Below are positions 18,851 to 28,194 of a stretch of 64,000 nt of DNA, piece by piece. How positions within the stretch are numbered: the stretch's first letter is position 1; each line of letters opens with the position of its first letter. Made by a program: the position numbers and the translations under genes. Under the pieces are notes generated by a model that saw only the letters and a program-made list of their open reading frames with translations, searched no databases and had not been told where the DNA came from. This DNA is from Erythrobacter litoralis (GTDB lineage: Bacteria > Pseudomonadota > Alphaproteobacteria > Sphingomonadales > Sphingomonadaceae), in assembly GCF_029760855.1 (NCBI RefSeq), contig NZ_SOSI01000001.1:541001-605000 (forward strand). The letters are read 5' to 3'.

Positions 18851-19099
18851 CGCCTTAGCCAGGCGCGTCGCTCTTGTCAGCGGTTCCGCGGCGAACGTTT
18901 CTTGGCGTCATGCCAACGTCCATTCCGGCGCGAAGTACGGGCTGGCGCCAAACCGAACGTAACTAGCTTCGCCGGGGCGAGTCTTGGAGCGACAGTAACC
19001 AGTGGCAAGTATTTGGCTAATTCGTGAGGTCGAGCAGCGCGCTGCCCTAGCCGTTTAGAGCGCAGTTACAAACCGGAGCATTAGTCGCATTAACACTGG

Positions 19100-21016
19100 C
19101 TAGTCCGAAGATGCGATTTCCAGTTCGAAGCCCGGAACCGGCATTCCGCGACCATCATACAAATTGACGATCGGGGCGTCGGCCCAGGCATGCCGTACGC
19201 GCAGGGCAGATACGCCCCCTGCGACAGGCACCGATAGCATTGCGCCCTCGATACGAGGCACGGCCCACCTACACGTATTTTCTTCAGCGCCGCACAATTC
19301 CACTCCCAGCGGAAACGGGCCGCCCAGTGCGACCAGCCCGCCTTCGATGCCGGTGAATGTCACCTCGATCGTAGAGCCCCGGCGCACAGCCGCCGAAGGC
19401 ATCGGCATCCCCTTTTCTTCGAATGCATAAGCCAATCGCTTACCCAACTCGTTCTTGTTTGCCGGGTGGATATCGGTTGGCTCGCCTATGTCGATAGCAG
19501 TCACAAGAGCCGCGTTAGGATCCGTCTGAACTGCGTCGATCTGTTCCTGTCGGAGCTGTGCCCAAGCGGACTCCTTCGGCATGGACTGACGCCCTCCGAA
19601 ATTAGCCAACTGCACGACCAACATCTTCACCCTCGGTCCGAACTGGTCGCGCCAGCCGGCGAACAACTCGCGCAACTTCGCATCATAGTTCGGCTGTCCT
19701 ACATCGGCTTCGCCCTGATACCACGCGACGCCTGCCAAACGCATCGGACCGAGCGGTGCGATCATGGCGTTATACATCACGCCCAGCCCGGCATTCGCGT
19801 CCCAAGGCGCACGCGGGGGGGCGCCGGTTACACGCGCCACCGAATATTCCCAATTGGCCCCTAGCGGTACCGTATCCCCGCTGGATGAAATGAAGAAGAG
19901 CTTCTCCGGTCCTGCATAGAACCCGCCCGTGTCCCACATGTTGTTTGCCGCGATCAGGATCTCGTTTTGCCCCTCGCGCAGATATTCGGCCGGCACCTTG
20001 TAAGTTCGCTCTACGCCCCAGCCGAATGTGTAGCCGACCGGATGACCATTGACGAAAGTCAGATCCAAGTCGTCGATCGCTCCGATCGACAGAGCCCCTT
20101 CCTCAGCCGCTTGTTCCTCAGTCAGCGTCAGTGTCTGCCGCAACCAGACGTTCGCCCTTGGCTCAGTATCGAGGCCCGTACCCTTCCATTCGTTCCAGAA
20201 AGAAAATTCCGGGATCGGTTTCCAGTCGAGGATCGAGGAATCGGCCCACGGTTCTCGCCCTTCATCTCGATCTCGCCACCAGTCGAACCATCGGGGCACA
20301 AACCGCTGCGTCGCCGTCAGCGGGTCGGCCGAATAGGTGCGCAGTAATTCCAGTGCCTCTGTTCCGTAGAGGGTTTCTATACCTTCGGGCGTAAGCCAGG
20401 CTCTCGCCGCGCTGCCGCCCCAATTGGAATGGATCAGTCCCACCGGCACGGCAGGATCGTCTGCCCGTAGTTGCTTCGCCATATAGAAACAGGCAGCCGA
20501 AAATTCGCCGACAGTTTCTGTATGCGCAGCATTCCATTCGACCGGGTTCTTGAAGTCCCTTTGCGGCACGGCTGCCGTGGCCTGATCGATTTTGAGAAGA
20601 CGGATCGCGTCGTCGGTCGCCATCCGCAACTGGTTCGACGCATCCAGAGCGCGGTTGACCGGAAGCTCCATGTTGGACTGCCCGGAACACAAAAATACGT
20701 CGCCCACCAGAATATTGCGAAACTCGATGTTCCCGGTGGTATCGTTCAGCGAGAGCGTCGTTGGCACTGTGGACGCCGAACGTGCAGGGATGGCCAGATT
20801 GAATGTCCCGTCAGCATTGGCCGTCGTCTGGACGGTCACGCCGCCTATACTCGCAGTGACAATATCGCCGGCCTTCGCACGTCCCTCCAGCAACACGGGA
20901 GTATCGCGCTGTAGCACCATGCCATCGCCGTACGCCGGACCTAGCGTTGGCGCGGCAAAAACTGGGGTTGGTGCAAAAAGGATAAATCCCGCAAATGCCA
21001 ACACATGACGCATCAT
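19100..21016 (-). CDS. Sialate O-acetylesterase-like SGNH esterase
   Basis: 638 residues from the ATG at 21016, which has AAAGG nine bases upstream and opens a signal peptide (MMRHVLAFAGFILFAPTPVFAA); an in-frame extension to 21118 has no such support. SGNH blocks: FLCSGQSNMELPVN (nucleophile Ser), WGGSAARAW, AGVAWYQGEADVG and DIHPANKNELG (Asp/His pair). The middle has a beta-sandwich insert (WLRQTLTLTEEQAAEE... PAEYLREGQNEILIAANN). In non-pathogens this family deacetylates plant or microbial polysaccharides. The GH43 gene is divergent, sharing the 234-bp gap. Confidence 0.85.
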   Translation of the reverse strand: MMRHVLAFAGFILFAPTPVFAAPTLGPAYGDGMVLQRDTPVLLEGRAKAGDIVTASIGGVTVQTTANADGTFNLAIPARSASTVPTTLSLNDTTGNIEFRNILVGDVFLCSGQSNMELPVNRALDASNQLRMATDDAIRLLKIDQATAAVPQRDFKNPVEWNAAHTETVGEFSAACFYMAKQLRADDPAVPVGLIHSNWGGSAARAWLTPEGIETLYGTEALELLRTYSADPLTATQRFVPRWFDWWRDRDEGREPWADSSILDWKPIPEFSFWNEWKGTGLDTEPRANVWLRQTLTLTEEQAAEEGALSIGAIDDLDLTFVNGHPVGYTFGWGVERTYKVPAEYLREGQNEILIAANNMWDTGGFYAGPEKLFFISSSGDTVPLGANWEYSVARVTGAPPRAPWDANAGLGVMYNAMIAPLGPMRLAGVAWYQGEADVGQPNYDAKLRELFAGWRDQFGPRVKMLVVQLANFGGRQSMPKESAWAQLRQEQIDAVQTDPNAALVTAIDIGEPTDIHPANKNELGKRLAYAFEEKGMPMPSAAVRRGSTIEVTFTGIEGGLVALGGPFPLGVELCGAEENTCRWAVPRIEGAMLSVPVAGGVSALRVRHAWADAPIVNLYDGRGMPVPGFELEIASSD

Positions 21017-21250
21017 CGTTTTACCTTTGCCAAAACAACACCCGCGGGATGCGCCTATTCCGGTCAAGGTAGAATCTCTGACGACCGAACGTAGGCAAGT
21101 AATCTGCCGTAAGGACATTCCATCAGCCGGCTAACGAAGATTCCGTAGGCCATATCGAAACTCTTGCCCTCCCTGTTGGTAGCGCTATCATATTAATCGC
21201 GAACGGGCGGAACAAGTCCGAATTTACCTGGCGGCGGCGATGGGGATGGC

Positions 21251-22930
21251 ATGCTGAGATCGATTGGAATGGGCGGGATTGTTCTTCTGGCAGCTTTTTC
21301 TCAAGGGGCGCTTGCCGGGCCGACTGCGACCATAGATTATATGGAATACGCTGCAGTAGACGTTCCATCCAACGCGCAAGCGAGCATGGAAGCTGCCGCT
21401 GTCCCATCCAGCAACACCTTTCGTAATCCGGTCCTGCCCGGCTTTCACCCTGATCCTTCGATCGTCCGTGTAGGTGACGATTTCTACACCGTAACATCCA
21501 CGTTCAGCTGGTTTCCAGGCTTGCCGGTCCTACACAGCAAGGATCTCGTCAACTGGCGCTTGATCGGCAATGCGATCGACCGCCCCAGTCAAGTAGATTT
21601 CTCGGGCTTGGGCACCAATCGCGGGTTGTTTGCGCCCGCAATTTCATACCACAACGGCAAATTCTGGATCGTAAATACGTGCATCGAATGCGGCGGCAAT
21701 TTCGTCATCATGGCAACCGATCCGGCCGGTCCATGGAGCGATCCGGTGTGGCTCGATTTCGGCGGGATCGATCCCTCGCTTTACTTTGCGGACGACGGAA
21801 CGGCGTGGATTACCTATAACGATGCACCCCCCGGACCCCCGCGATACGAAGGGCACCGGGCGATATGGATACAGCAGTTCGACCCCGGCACGATGCGGAT
21901 GATGGCAGAACGCGAATTGCTGGTCGACGGCGGCGTAAACCCTTCCGATAATCCGGTCTGGGCCGAGGGACCGCATATCTATAAGATTGACGGATGGTAT
22001 TATTTGCTGACTGCCGAAGGCGGAACGGCGTACCAGCATTCGCAGACGATCTACCGCTCCCGGGAGCTTCAAGGTCCTTATCGGCCGGGGCCAATCAACC
22101 CGATCCTAACGCAGCGAGACTTGCCCGCCGACCGGCAGGATAGGGTGGAAGCGACAGGCCACGCTGATATCGTGCAGTTGGGGGATGGTACCTGGTGGGG
22201 TGTGTTTCTTGCCACCCGACCTTTCGTCGGACAATCGACATTGTTGGGACGCGAGACATTCCTGCTGCCTCTGGAATGGAAGGATGGCTGGCCGCGCTTT
22301 CTGGAACAGGGCGAGCCAGTTCCGATGGAACTGCCCCGCCCGAATTTGCCTTCGAGCCAACCTGTCGATTATTCTTCGTGGCGAGACGATTTCAATTCCC
22401 CTCTTTCGGATGAGTGGATCGGCCTGCGCACCCCGGGTCCGGAGCAACAGCTGACGGTCGATACTACGGATGGCGTGTTGCAATTGGTGGCGGGATCCGC
22501 CGCTGCCGGAAGCTCGGGCAAACCGGCGTTTGTCGGGCGTCGCCTACGGCATCATTCCGCGGACATCGTTATGCGGATCGATTTCGAGCCATCTCGGCCG
22601 GGAGCCTTTGCCGGCCTGTTGGCTCTTATGGATGAAAACCATTTCCTTGCCGTCGGAAAAGAACAGGGGAGGCTCGTTGTCCGCTTACGGACCGATGTTG
22701 CCCAAGATGAAACAGGTGAAGTGGTGGCAGAGCAACCCCTTCAAACGAACGGTCCGCTCGAACTCCAGATCGCCCTACGAGGGGGTTCAGCACAACTTTC
22801 ATGGCGGGGCGCGCAAGAGGATCAATGGCAGATGTTGTGCAGCCCGATCAAAGTCGAGCCCTTGGCGTCCGTCCACGCTGGGCTGTTTACCGGACTGGTG
22901 ATCGGCCCTTATGCCTATGCACCTGATTAG
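21251..22930 (+). CDS. GH43 glycoside hydrolase (xylosidase/arabinofuranosidase type)
   Basis: 559 residues; signal peptide MLRSIGMGGIVLLAAFSQGALAG. The five-bladed propeller of GH43 is clear: NPVLPGFHPDPSIVRVGDDF supplies the general base Asp, GGIDPSLYFADDG the pKa-setting Asp, and WAEGPHIYKIDGWYYLLTAEGG the catalytic acid Glu. TFSWFPGLPVLHSKDLVNW matches the beta-xylosidase-like subgroup. The last ~190 residues (DDFNSPLSDEWIGLRTPG...) are the beta-sandwich usual in these xylosidases. Exact substrate (xylose or arabinose linkages) cannot be told from sequence reading alone. Transcribed away from the sialate-esterase gene. Confidence 0.87.
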   Translation: MLRSIGMGGIVLLAAFSQGALAGPTATIDYMEYAAVDVPSNAQASMEAAAVPSSNTFRNPVLPGFHPDPSIVRVGDDFYTVTSTFSWFPGLPVLHSKDLVNWRLIGNAIDRPSQVDFSGLGTNRGLFAPAISYHNGKFWIVNTCIECGGNFVIMATDPAGPWSDPVWLDFGGIDPSLYFADDGTAWITYNDAPPGPPRYEGHRAIWIQQFDPGTMRMMAERELLVDGGVNPSDNPVWAEGPHIYKIDGWYYLLTAEGGTAYQHSQTIYRSRELQGPYRPGPINPILTQRDLPADRQDRVEATGHADIVQLGDGTWWGVFLATRPFVGQSTLLGRETFLLPLEWKDGWPRFLEQGEPVPMELPRPNLPSSQPVDYSSWRDDFNSPLSDEWIGLRTPGPEQQLTVDTTDGVLQLVAGSAAAGSSGKPAFVGRRLRHHSADIVMRIDFEPSRPGAFAGLLALMDENHFLAVGKEQGRLVVRLRTDVAQDETGEVVAEQPLQTNGPLELQIALRGGSAQLSWRGAQEDQWQMLCSPIKVEPLASVHAGLFTGLVIGPYAYAPD

Positions 22931-23217
22931 GCGGGTTTGTATTCAATTTGTATAAGCTGCAGGATAATGGCGTATATACTCGAGCTATCATCTTTAATCC
23001 AATAAACTCTCAATTCAACTTTAGAAACTTTATTAATGCTTGCCACAAGCTGACAATTTCAGGTTAATTCGGCTAGAAGATTGTACATTCGTTCTCTCCT
23101 CAAGCGACATTTAGATCGTCAACTATTTTGAAGTCGCTGGTAGATACTGTGAATCACAGCGAACACTATTCGAGAGATCGTAATAGATTACCCTGAAGCG
23201 ATGGATAAGAGAGGCCA
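22931..23217. other. AT-rich gap before tRNA-Ser, no gene seen
   Basis: 287 bases clearly richer in A/T than the flanks, with no open frame that looks coding on either strand. It separates the GH43 gene from the 3' end of tRNA-Ser, a position often used by integrating elements; no att-like repeat of the tRNA end was found inside the window. Confidence 0.5.
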
Positions 23218-23308
23218 TGGCGGAGCGGGTGGGATTCGAACCCACGATACGGGGTTACCGTATACACACTTTCCAGGCGTGCGCCTTCGACCACTCGGCC
23301 ACCGCTCC
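23218..23308 (-). tRNA. tRNA-Ser (GGA)
   Basis: On the minus strand the gene begins GGAGCGGTGGCCGAGTGG and ends with the acceptor strand CCGCTCC, discriminator G and an encoded CCA (23218-23220). The anticodon loop reads CTGGAAA, giving anticodon GGA. A long variable arm (GTGTATACGG...CCGTATC) is the class II feature of serine tRNAs. The T-arm is GTGGGTTCGAATCCCAC. Confidence 0.95.
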
Positions 23309-23577
23309 GCATTTCAGCCGCGCCGGCGCATATGCTGCGCGGGCGCTTGCCTGCTTGGCTGAACGCGCGCCTCTAGCGAGGTTGCGGGGATGGCGCAAGC
23401 GATGCGACGAACGGTCGAACCCGCCTTTATGACCGCCGTTTCTCCGACGACCCGTCTCGATGGCGCTCCACGGCCCGGCATTCCCGGCGAACGCTATCCG
23501 GAAAGCCCCTGTCCGCACGGCACAATGCGTGGAAAGGGGCTTTTGCTTGCGGGCGGGGCGTGGCACCTTCGCCCGCG

Positions 23578-24609
23578 ATGAAAACGCACCTCACCTGCCT
23601 CGCCGTGTGTCTCTCGCTCTCCACCGCCGTTTTCGCGCAAGATGCGCCGGATGCGCCGCCCAGCCCCAATGAGATCGTCGCCGAGGCGCTTCCGGAGGAA
23701 TGGACGTCCATCGCGCCGGAAGACCTGCTGGTCATGACCCTCGCGGATGCGGCGGACGGGTCGGCGCGCGAGGTCGTGATCCAGCTCATGCCCCCGCCCT
23801 TCAGCCAGGGGTGGGTGGTGAACATCCGCACCCTCGCCCGCGCAGGCTGGTACGACGGAATTAGTGTCAACCGGGTGCAGGACAATTACGTCGTTCAGTG
23901 GGGCGATCCGAATTACGACAACCCGGAAGCGGACGGGGAGGCGAAGCCGCTGCCGGAGGGGCTGCGGGTGATGGGGGAGGACGAGTATACACAGGAGCTT
24001 CCCAAGCCTGATACGGGCCGCGAGACACCCAATTTGCACCGTATGAAGCGCCGTGATGCTTACGCTGGGTTTGTTTCTCATCGCAATGGTTGGCCGATCG
24101 CGATGACCACAACCCTCCTTCCCCCGCCAATACGTTTGACGGAAGACCCCCCGTTTTCTTTAGACGAGCGATCGCAGCCATTGGAGCAAGCATGGCCCGT
24201 CCACTGCTATGGCATGGTCGGCGTCGGGCGGAGCCTCTCGCCCGATACGGGCAGCGGCGCCGAGCTTTACACCGTGATCGGCCACGCCCCTCGCCATCTC
24301 GACCGCAACATCGCGCTGATCGGGCGGGTGGTCGAGGGGATCGAGCATCTCTCGTCCCTCCCCCGCGGCAAGGGCACATTGGGTTTTTACGAGGACACAG
24401 CCAAGCGTGTGCCCATCCGCTCCATCCGCGTCGCCAGCGAGTTGCCTGCCGATCAGCGACCCAGGTTCGAGTACCTTTCGACCGAAGGCGAGACCTTCGC
24501 CCGCTACGCCGAGGCCCGCGCCAACCGCCGCGACCCGTTCTTTATAGTGCCTGCAGGCGGGGCGGACATCTGCAACATTCCGGTGCCCGTGCGCCGGGTA
24601 GGAGAGTAG
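23578..24609 (+). CDS. Exported cyclophilin-type peptidyl-prolyl isomerase
   Basis: 343 residues from the ATG opening a signal peptide (MKTHLTCLAVCLSLSTAVFAQ); an earlier in-frame Met at 23560 is not needed. The cyclophilin core is split: FSQGWVVNIRTLARAGWYDGISVNRVQDNYVVQWGDP (beta strands of the PPIase barrel) and HCYGMVGVGRSL...GAELYTVIGHAPRHLDRNIALIGRVVEGIEHLSSLPRG. Between them the segment MTTTLLPPPIRLTEDPPF looks foreign to the fold. It should catalyse proline isomerisation of secreted proteins in the periplasm. Confidence 0.82.
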   Translation: MKTHLTCLAVCLSLSTAVFAQDAPDAPPSPNEIVAEALPEEWTSIAPEDLLVMTLADAADGSAREVVIQLMPPPFSQGWVVNIRTLARAGWYDGISVNRVQDNYVVQWGDPNYDNPEADGEAKPLPEGLRVMGEDEYTQELPKPDTGRETPNLHRMKRRDAYAGFVSHRNGWPIAMTTTLLPPPIRLTEDPPFSLDERSQPLEQAWPVHCYGMVGVGRSLSPDTGSGAELYTVIGHAPRHLDRNIALIGRVVEGIEHLSSLPRGKGTLGFYEDTAKRVPIRSIRVASELPADQRPRFEYLSTEGETFARYAEARANRRDPFFIVPAGGADICNIPVPVRRVGE

Positions 24610-25777
24610 GACAGTCCTAAGCGAGCCTCACAAAAATGCTCGAGACCGTCTCCGTCGCACTCCGCTTCGTAATTGTTACAATTTTTTAGGAATTTTTCGA
24701 GCCGATAACTGCATTTCGGTAAGCAATACCATTGCGGACGTTCGACAGACTGCGACGTGACCGTAACGCAAGCGCAAGGTAACCGCGCTTCGCCGACCAC
24801 ATCAAAGGCCGAGGGTTCCGATAACATCACCATACTTTTCATGACCGCAGCGGGAGTGCCGCAACATTTCCGCGCCGACATGAGGAAATCGACGCCTTAA
24901 TTATCGAAAGCCGACATCGAGAAAATTGTATATCCAAAATACCCTCTCCCCATGGAGTTAAGAGCTCCCATGGTGCGGCATTCTCCATTCCCTGAAAGAC
25001 TCTGTGCTCAGTTCGATCTGATCGTCGCCTGCTTATTCGAAGAGAACGAAGCTACACGTCATCTTCACCTCGATCGACCACGCGACCGTCCTCCGGCACA
25101 AACCGAAAAATCTCCAGCGACTGTTCATTGGCTTACTGGGCGGTGCATTGAGATCTATCGCAACCGAATTCTTCAGCGTTGAGTACACAACGCTTCAACG
25201 TCTCAGAGCGCCGGCCAACAACGTGCACAAATGGCCGAAGGTGGCCGTAAGGCCAGCCGATGAATTTAAAGGCTTTAAGGCAACCTTTACAAAGGGAGCG
25301 GTTCAGATGCGTGAAGAGCACAGAGAACCTATTGCCGGCTCACGCAGAGTTTAGCCGTGCGAACGATGCCTTTAAGTCACTCGTGCTTCTCAAGTAGCCT
25401 TCTGACGCGCGGACTTGACGCTGCACGCCTTTTCTAACACCGTTCACGGCGGGCCTTCACGGCACGAGGGTGAACTCCCGCCATCTCTCGATCAGGCTGA
25501 ACCGCCCGTTCATCGTGTCGACCAGGCGACGAGATAGTTCGCCTAGAATGGCGGGGTTGTCTGCGCCGTATCGCGGCTTAGCTGACCAACCTAATGAATG
25601 ACCGCATCCGGGATCGCCGCGGACATATTAGATTAGGACGCAAAGCGGACGCGAATTGCATAACGTGCGATATGGGGAGTGGCTCAGAGTCTGCCTACTA
25701 TATGCTTACGGTTATGCGCACCAAAAACCCCGCTGTAAGTAGCAAGGCGAGCTGTCCCAATAGCGTCGATGGTTCTG
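24610..25777. other. Long gap with no intact gene; possible coding remnant
   Basis: About 1.2 kb without a convincing gene. Base use is less GC-rich than the flanks and short frames on both strands lack coding character. One stretch at about 25451-25560, minus strand, reads as a plausible C-terminus (NPAILGELSRRLVDTMNGRF... then a stop) with no start, suggesting a broken gene, but I cannot name it. The region ends at the tRNA-Met fragment. Confidence 0.4.
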
Positions 25778-25822
25778 TGGTTGCGGGGGTTGGATTTGAA
25801 CCAACGACCTTCAGGTTATGAG
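25778..25822 (-). other. 3' half of a tRNA-Met gene, att-like junction
   Basis: On the minus strand these bases read from the anticodon loop CTCATAA (anticodon CAT), through stem CCTGA, T-arm GTTGG-TTCAAAT-CCAAC and acceptor strand, to an encoded CCA at 25778-25780. Past 25822 the expected 5' anticodon stem is absent, so the gene is cut in the anticodon loop. A 3' tRNA piece 190 bp from a tyrosine recombinase is the usual footprint of integration into a tRNA gene. The element should extend to the right of this point. Confidence 0.75.
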
Positions 25823-26012
25823 GGCTTCACTGTCTTAATACCGTTGAATACTGGCTCTTACGCTTAGGCCCTTAATTTCAACAGGTTAGATTGACTGTCG
25901 AACGGATTTGGGACTGTGTGTCTACGCACGGTTTCGCCATGCTTTGCTCCCGCCTGCTTCCTATTTGCTTACGGGTCGGGGCTCGAAACCGCTACTGGTA
26001 ACAGGAGGCGTA

Positions 26013-27176
26013 ATGGCCAAGCTCACTAAGCGCATGATAGAATCGCTTGAACCAGCCGACAAAGATTACTTTGTCTGGGACGGGGACCTCTCGGGCCTCG
26101 GTGTCCGGATCTTTCCAACAGGACGCAAACAATTTGTACTGCAATATCGCTACGGTCGCACATCACGACGGATGAGCTTGGGACGCTTTGGCGCGATAAC
26201 ACCAGACCAAGCACGCGGCCTTGCTCTCGAGGCGATGGTAAAAATCCGCCAAGATATCGATCCCATGGCCGAAAAGCGCGCTAAGCGCACCGCCCTCACC
26301 GTTCGCGAACTCGCAGATCGCTTCGATGAGGAGCATATCGCGATCCACCTGAAGGCCAGCACGGCTAAGGAGTACCGCCGCAACCTTAAGCTCTTCATTC
26401 TACCGGCCATCGGTCACTTGCGGATCGTCGATGTTACCCGAGCCGATATTGCAAAGTATCATCACGACTGGCGGCACCGTCCCTACCAAGCCAACCGCAA
26501 TCTCGAGATCATCTCAAAGATGTTCAATTTGGCTGAACTCTGGGGATTGCGACCGGACGGTACCAACCCTCGGCGGCACATCAAAAAATACCCAGAGAAG
26601 AAGCGCGAACGCTATTATTCAGCAGGAGAACTGCAGTCCATCGGTCGTGTGCTCGGCGAAATGGAAGAAGAGCGGATTGAGCTCCCCTCTGCCATCGCCG
26701 CTGTTCGACTCCTGCTTTTCACCGGATGCCGTCTGAATGAAATCATGACGCTTAAATGGGAATACGTCGACATCCAGAGCAAACTGCTCCGCCTTCCCGA
26801 CAGTAAGACTGGTGCGAAGGAAATCCATCTTGGCAATGCTGCGCTCGCCGTTTTGGAGAAGATCACTCCCGCAGCCGATAACCCTTTTGTGATCGAAGGT
26901 CGCAATCCCGGCGCCCACCTCACCGATCTCCAGCCGTTCTGGCAGCGCTTGCGTGGCCGAGCAGGTTTAAAGAATGCTCGAATTCATGACCTGCGCCACA
27001 CTTATGCCTCGGTTGCTGTCAGCCACGGTCAAAGCCTACCGATGATTGGGAAGCTCCTCGGCCATACACAGGTTCAGACGACAGCACGGTACGCCCATTT
27101 AGCAAACCAGCCGGTGCTCCAAGCAGCAAATGATGTGTCCGACTTGATAGCGAAGAGCCTAGATCCGAAGGGGTGA
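26013..27176 (+). CDS. Tyrosine recombinase / integrase
   Basis: 387 residues from the ATG at 26013, which has AGGAGG just upstream; the open frame back to 25908 is not needed. The N-terminus (MAKLTKRMIESLEPADKDYFVWDGDLSGLGVRIF) is the DUF4102-type arm-binding domain, followed by a SAM-like core-binding domain. The catalytic set is complete: Arg240 (FTGCRLNE), His325 and Arg328 (HDLRHT), His351 (LLGHT) and Tyr360 (ARYAHL). It is the kind that integrates islands into tRNA 3' ends, which fits the neighbouring tRNA-Met fragment. No excisionase gene lies directly beside it. Confidence 0.93.
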   Translation: MAKLTKRMIESLEPADKDYFVWDGDLSGLGVRIFPTGRKQFVLQYRYGRTSRRMSLGRFGAITPDQARGLALEAMVKIRQDIDPMAEKRAKRTALTVRELADRFDEEHIAIHLKASTAKEYRRNLKLFILPAIGHLRIVDVTRADIAKYHHDWRHRPYQANRNLEIISKMFNLAELWGLRPDGTNPRRHIKKYPEKKRERYYSAGELQSIGRVLGEMEEERIELPSAIAAVRLLLFTGCRLNEIMTLKWEYVDIQSKLLRLPDSKTGAKEIHLGNAALAVLEKITPAADNPFVIEGRNPGAHLTDLQPFWQRLRGRAGLKNARIHDLRHTYASVAVSHGQSLPMIGKLLGHTQVQTTARYAHLANQPVLQAANDVSDLIAKSLDPKG

Positions 27177-27210
27177 CCAGTAGTCCCAGTTTAAATTTGG
27201 GACCGGCGGG

Positions 27211-27270
27211 GTCCGCTTTGCGCCCCAATTGAGACATTAGAGCGGTTGGCGACGCCACCCGAAAGCCGTC
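27211..27270 (-). repeat. Palindromic repeat, copy 1 (inverted, degenerate)
   Basis: Starts GTCCGCTTTGCGCCCCAATT, the reverse complement of the right arm seen at 47437-47456 and 61326-61346. The far arm at 27261-27270 (GAAAGCCGTC) pairs imperfectly. It lies just after the integrase gene. Confidence 0.6.
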
Positions 27271-27387
27271 GTTCGTTCAGGACTAATTGAAAGGCAATTA
27301 TGGCCTCAAACAAAGGGCTTTAAACAGTTTGTGCCCTGCGCTCGGAGCAAACACCAAGCCTACGTCATAGCGAACTCAGGGGCCAGC

Positions 27388-28062
27388 TTACCGTGCGCAG
27401 ATTTCGCGAATTCCTGCTGCCATGAAGTCTGCCATTCGAGCTTTTATGGCAGGGAAATCGTCAGATCGGCAAAGACCCTCGGAAAGCTTGTCGATCCGGC
27501 CCGTGCGCGCGAGCGTTAGCATCAAAGCGCCGGTGGTGAAATGGTAGCCCCAGAAGATGTCTTCCTCGGCCGCATCGGGTAGCGCTTTCTTCAGCAATCC
27601 GATCAGTCTGAGCACCAGCGGATCGAAATGCTCGTCCATCAATTCCGCGCCCCACTCGGGGGTGTTCGAGACCTGCGCGCCGAGCTTGGCGTAATTCTGC
27701 CACCCGGGTCCGCCTTCAATATAGGTATCGAGATCGGTGTCGAGGAACGCGTGCAACGCACCTTCTACGGTCACATCGTCACCAACGGCGGCCTCATATT
27801 CATCGAGCGCTCGCTGACGACGCTCGCTGGTAACGACTGCACGCCGTGCGAATACCGCATCGAACAGGGCTTTCTTGTCGTCGAAGTAATAGTTGAGCAG
27901 GGTATGATGGACGCCGACCTGCTTGGCGACATCCTTTAACGTCACGCCATGCAATCCATGCTGGGAGAATTGCTCTTCGGCAGCATCGTAGATCTGCTCG
28001 AGCGTCTCAGCACGCTGTTCCGCCTTGCGCGAGCGCCGAACCGGCTTCTTGACTGTACCCAT
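27388..28062 (-). CDS. TetR/AcrR-family transcriptional regulator
   Basis: 224 residues from the ATG at 28062 with GGGAGG nine bases upstream; the frame open to 28320 is read-through of the intergenic region and the start of the MFS gene. N-terminal TetR helix-turn-helix: AAEEQFSQHGLHGVTLKDVAKQVGVHHTLLNYYFDDKKALFDAVF. The C-terminal ligand domain has a PEWGAELMDEHFDPLVLRLIGLL segment. It is divergent from the MFS gene and probably controls the MFS-TBDR-esterase cluster, with a shared upstream motif at 28124-28145 and 29519-29540. Confidence 0.88.
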   Translation of the reverse strand: MGTVKKPVRRSRKAEQRAETLEQIYDAAEEQFSQHGLHGVTLKDVAKQVGVHHTLLNYYFDDKKALFDAVFARRAVVTSERRQRALDEYEAAVGDDVTVEGALHAFLDTDLDTYIEGGPGWQNYAKLGAQVSNTPEWGAELMDEHFDPLVLRLIGLLKKALPDAAEEDIFWGYHFTTGALMLTLARTGRIDKLSEGLCRSDDFPAIKARMADFMAAGIREICAR

Positions 28063-28123
28063 CCCGTTCTCCCTCCCGACAAAGCGGCGCCACGTCAACA
28101 ACGCTAACACGAAAACATTCACA

Positions 28124-28145
28124 CACAAGAGAGCGTATATTGACA
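28124..28145 (+). promoter_or_regulatory. Putative operator/-35 region before the MFS gene
   Basis: A 22-base stretch of the form CACA.GAGAG.G.A..TTGACA also occurs at 29519-29540 before the TBDR gene with 17 of 22 bases identical. It ends in a consensus -35 hexamer TTGACA (28140-28145). A further TGTCAA at 28161-28166 forms a spaced inverted pair with it. Likely the site bound by the divergent TetR protein. Confidence 0.45.
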
Positions 28146-28194
28146 GAAGGCGGTTTCGGGTGTCAAACGAGTCGCAGAAAAGAATGGGAGAGAG

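Noticed and set aside
23217..23432. Open frame starting MAERVGFEPTIRGYRIHTFQ
   Set aside because: It is the reverse strand of tRNA-Ser; VGFEPT is a well-known false product of tRNA T-arms.
25594..25821. Open frame ending VAGVGFEPTTFRL
   Set aside because: Its end is the reverse strand of the tRNA-Met fragment; no coding signs before it.
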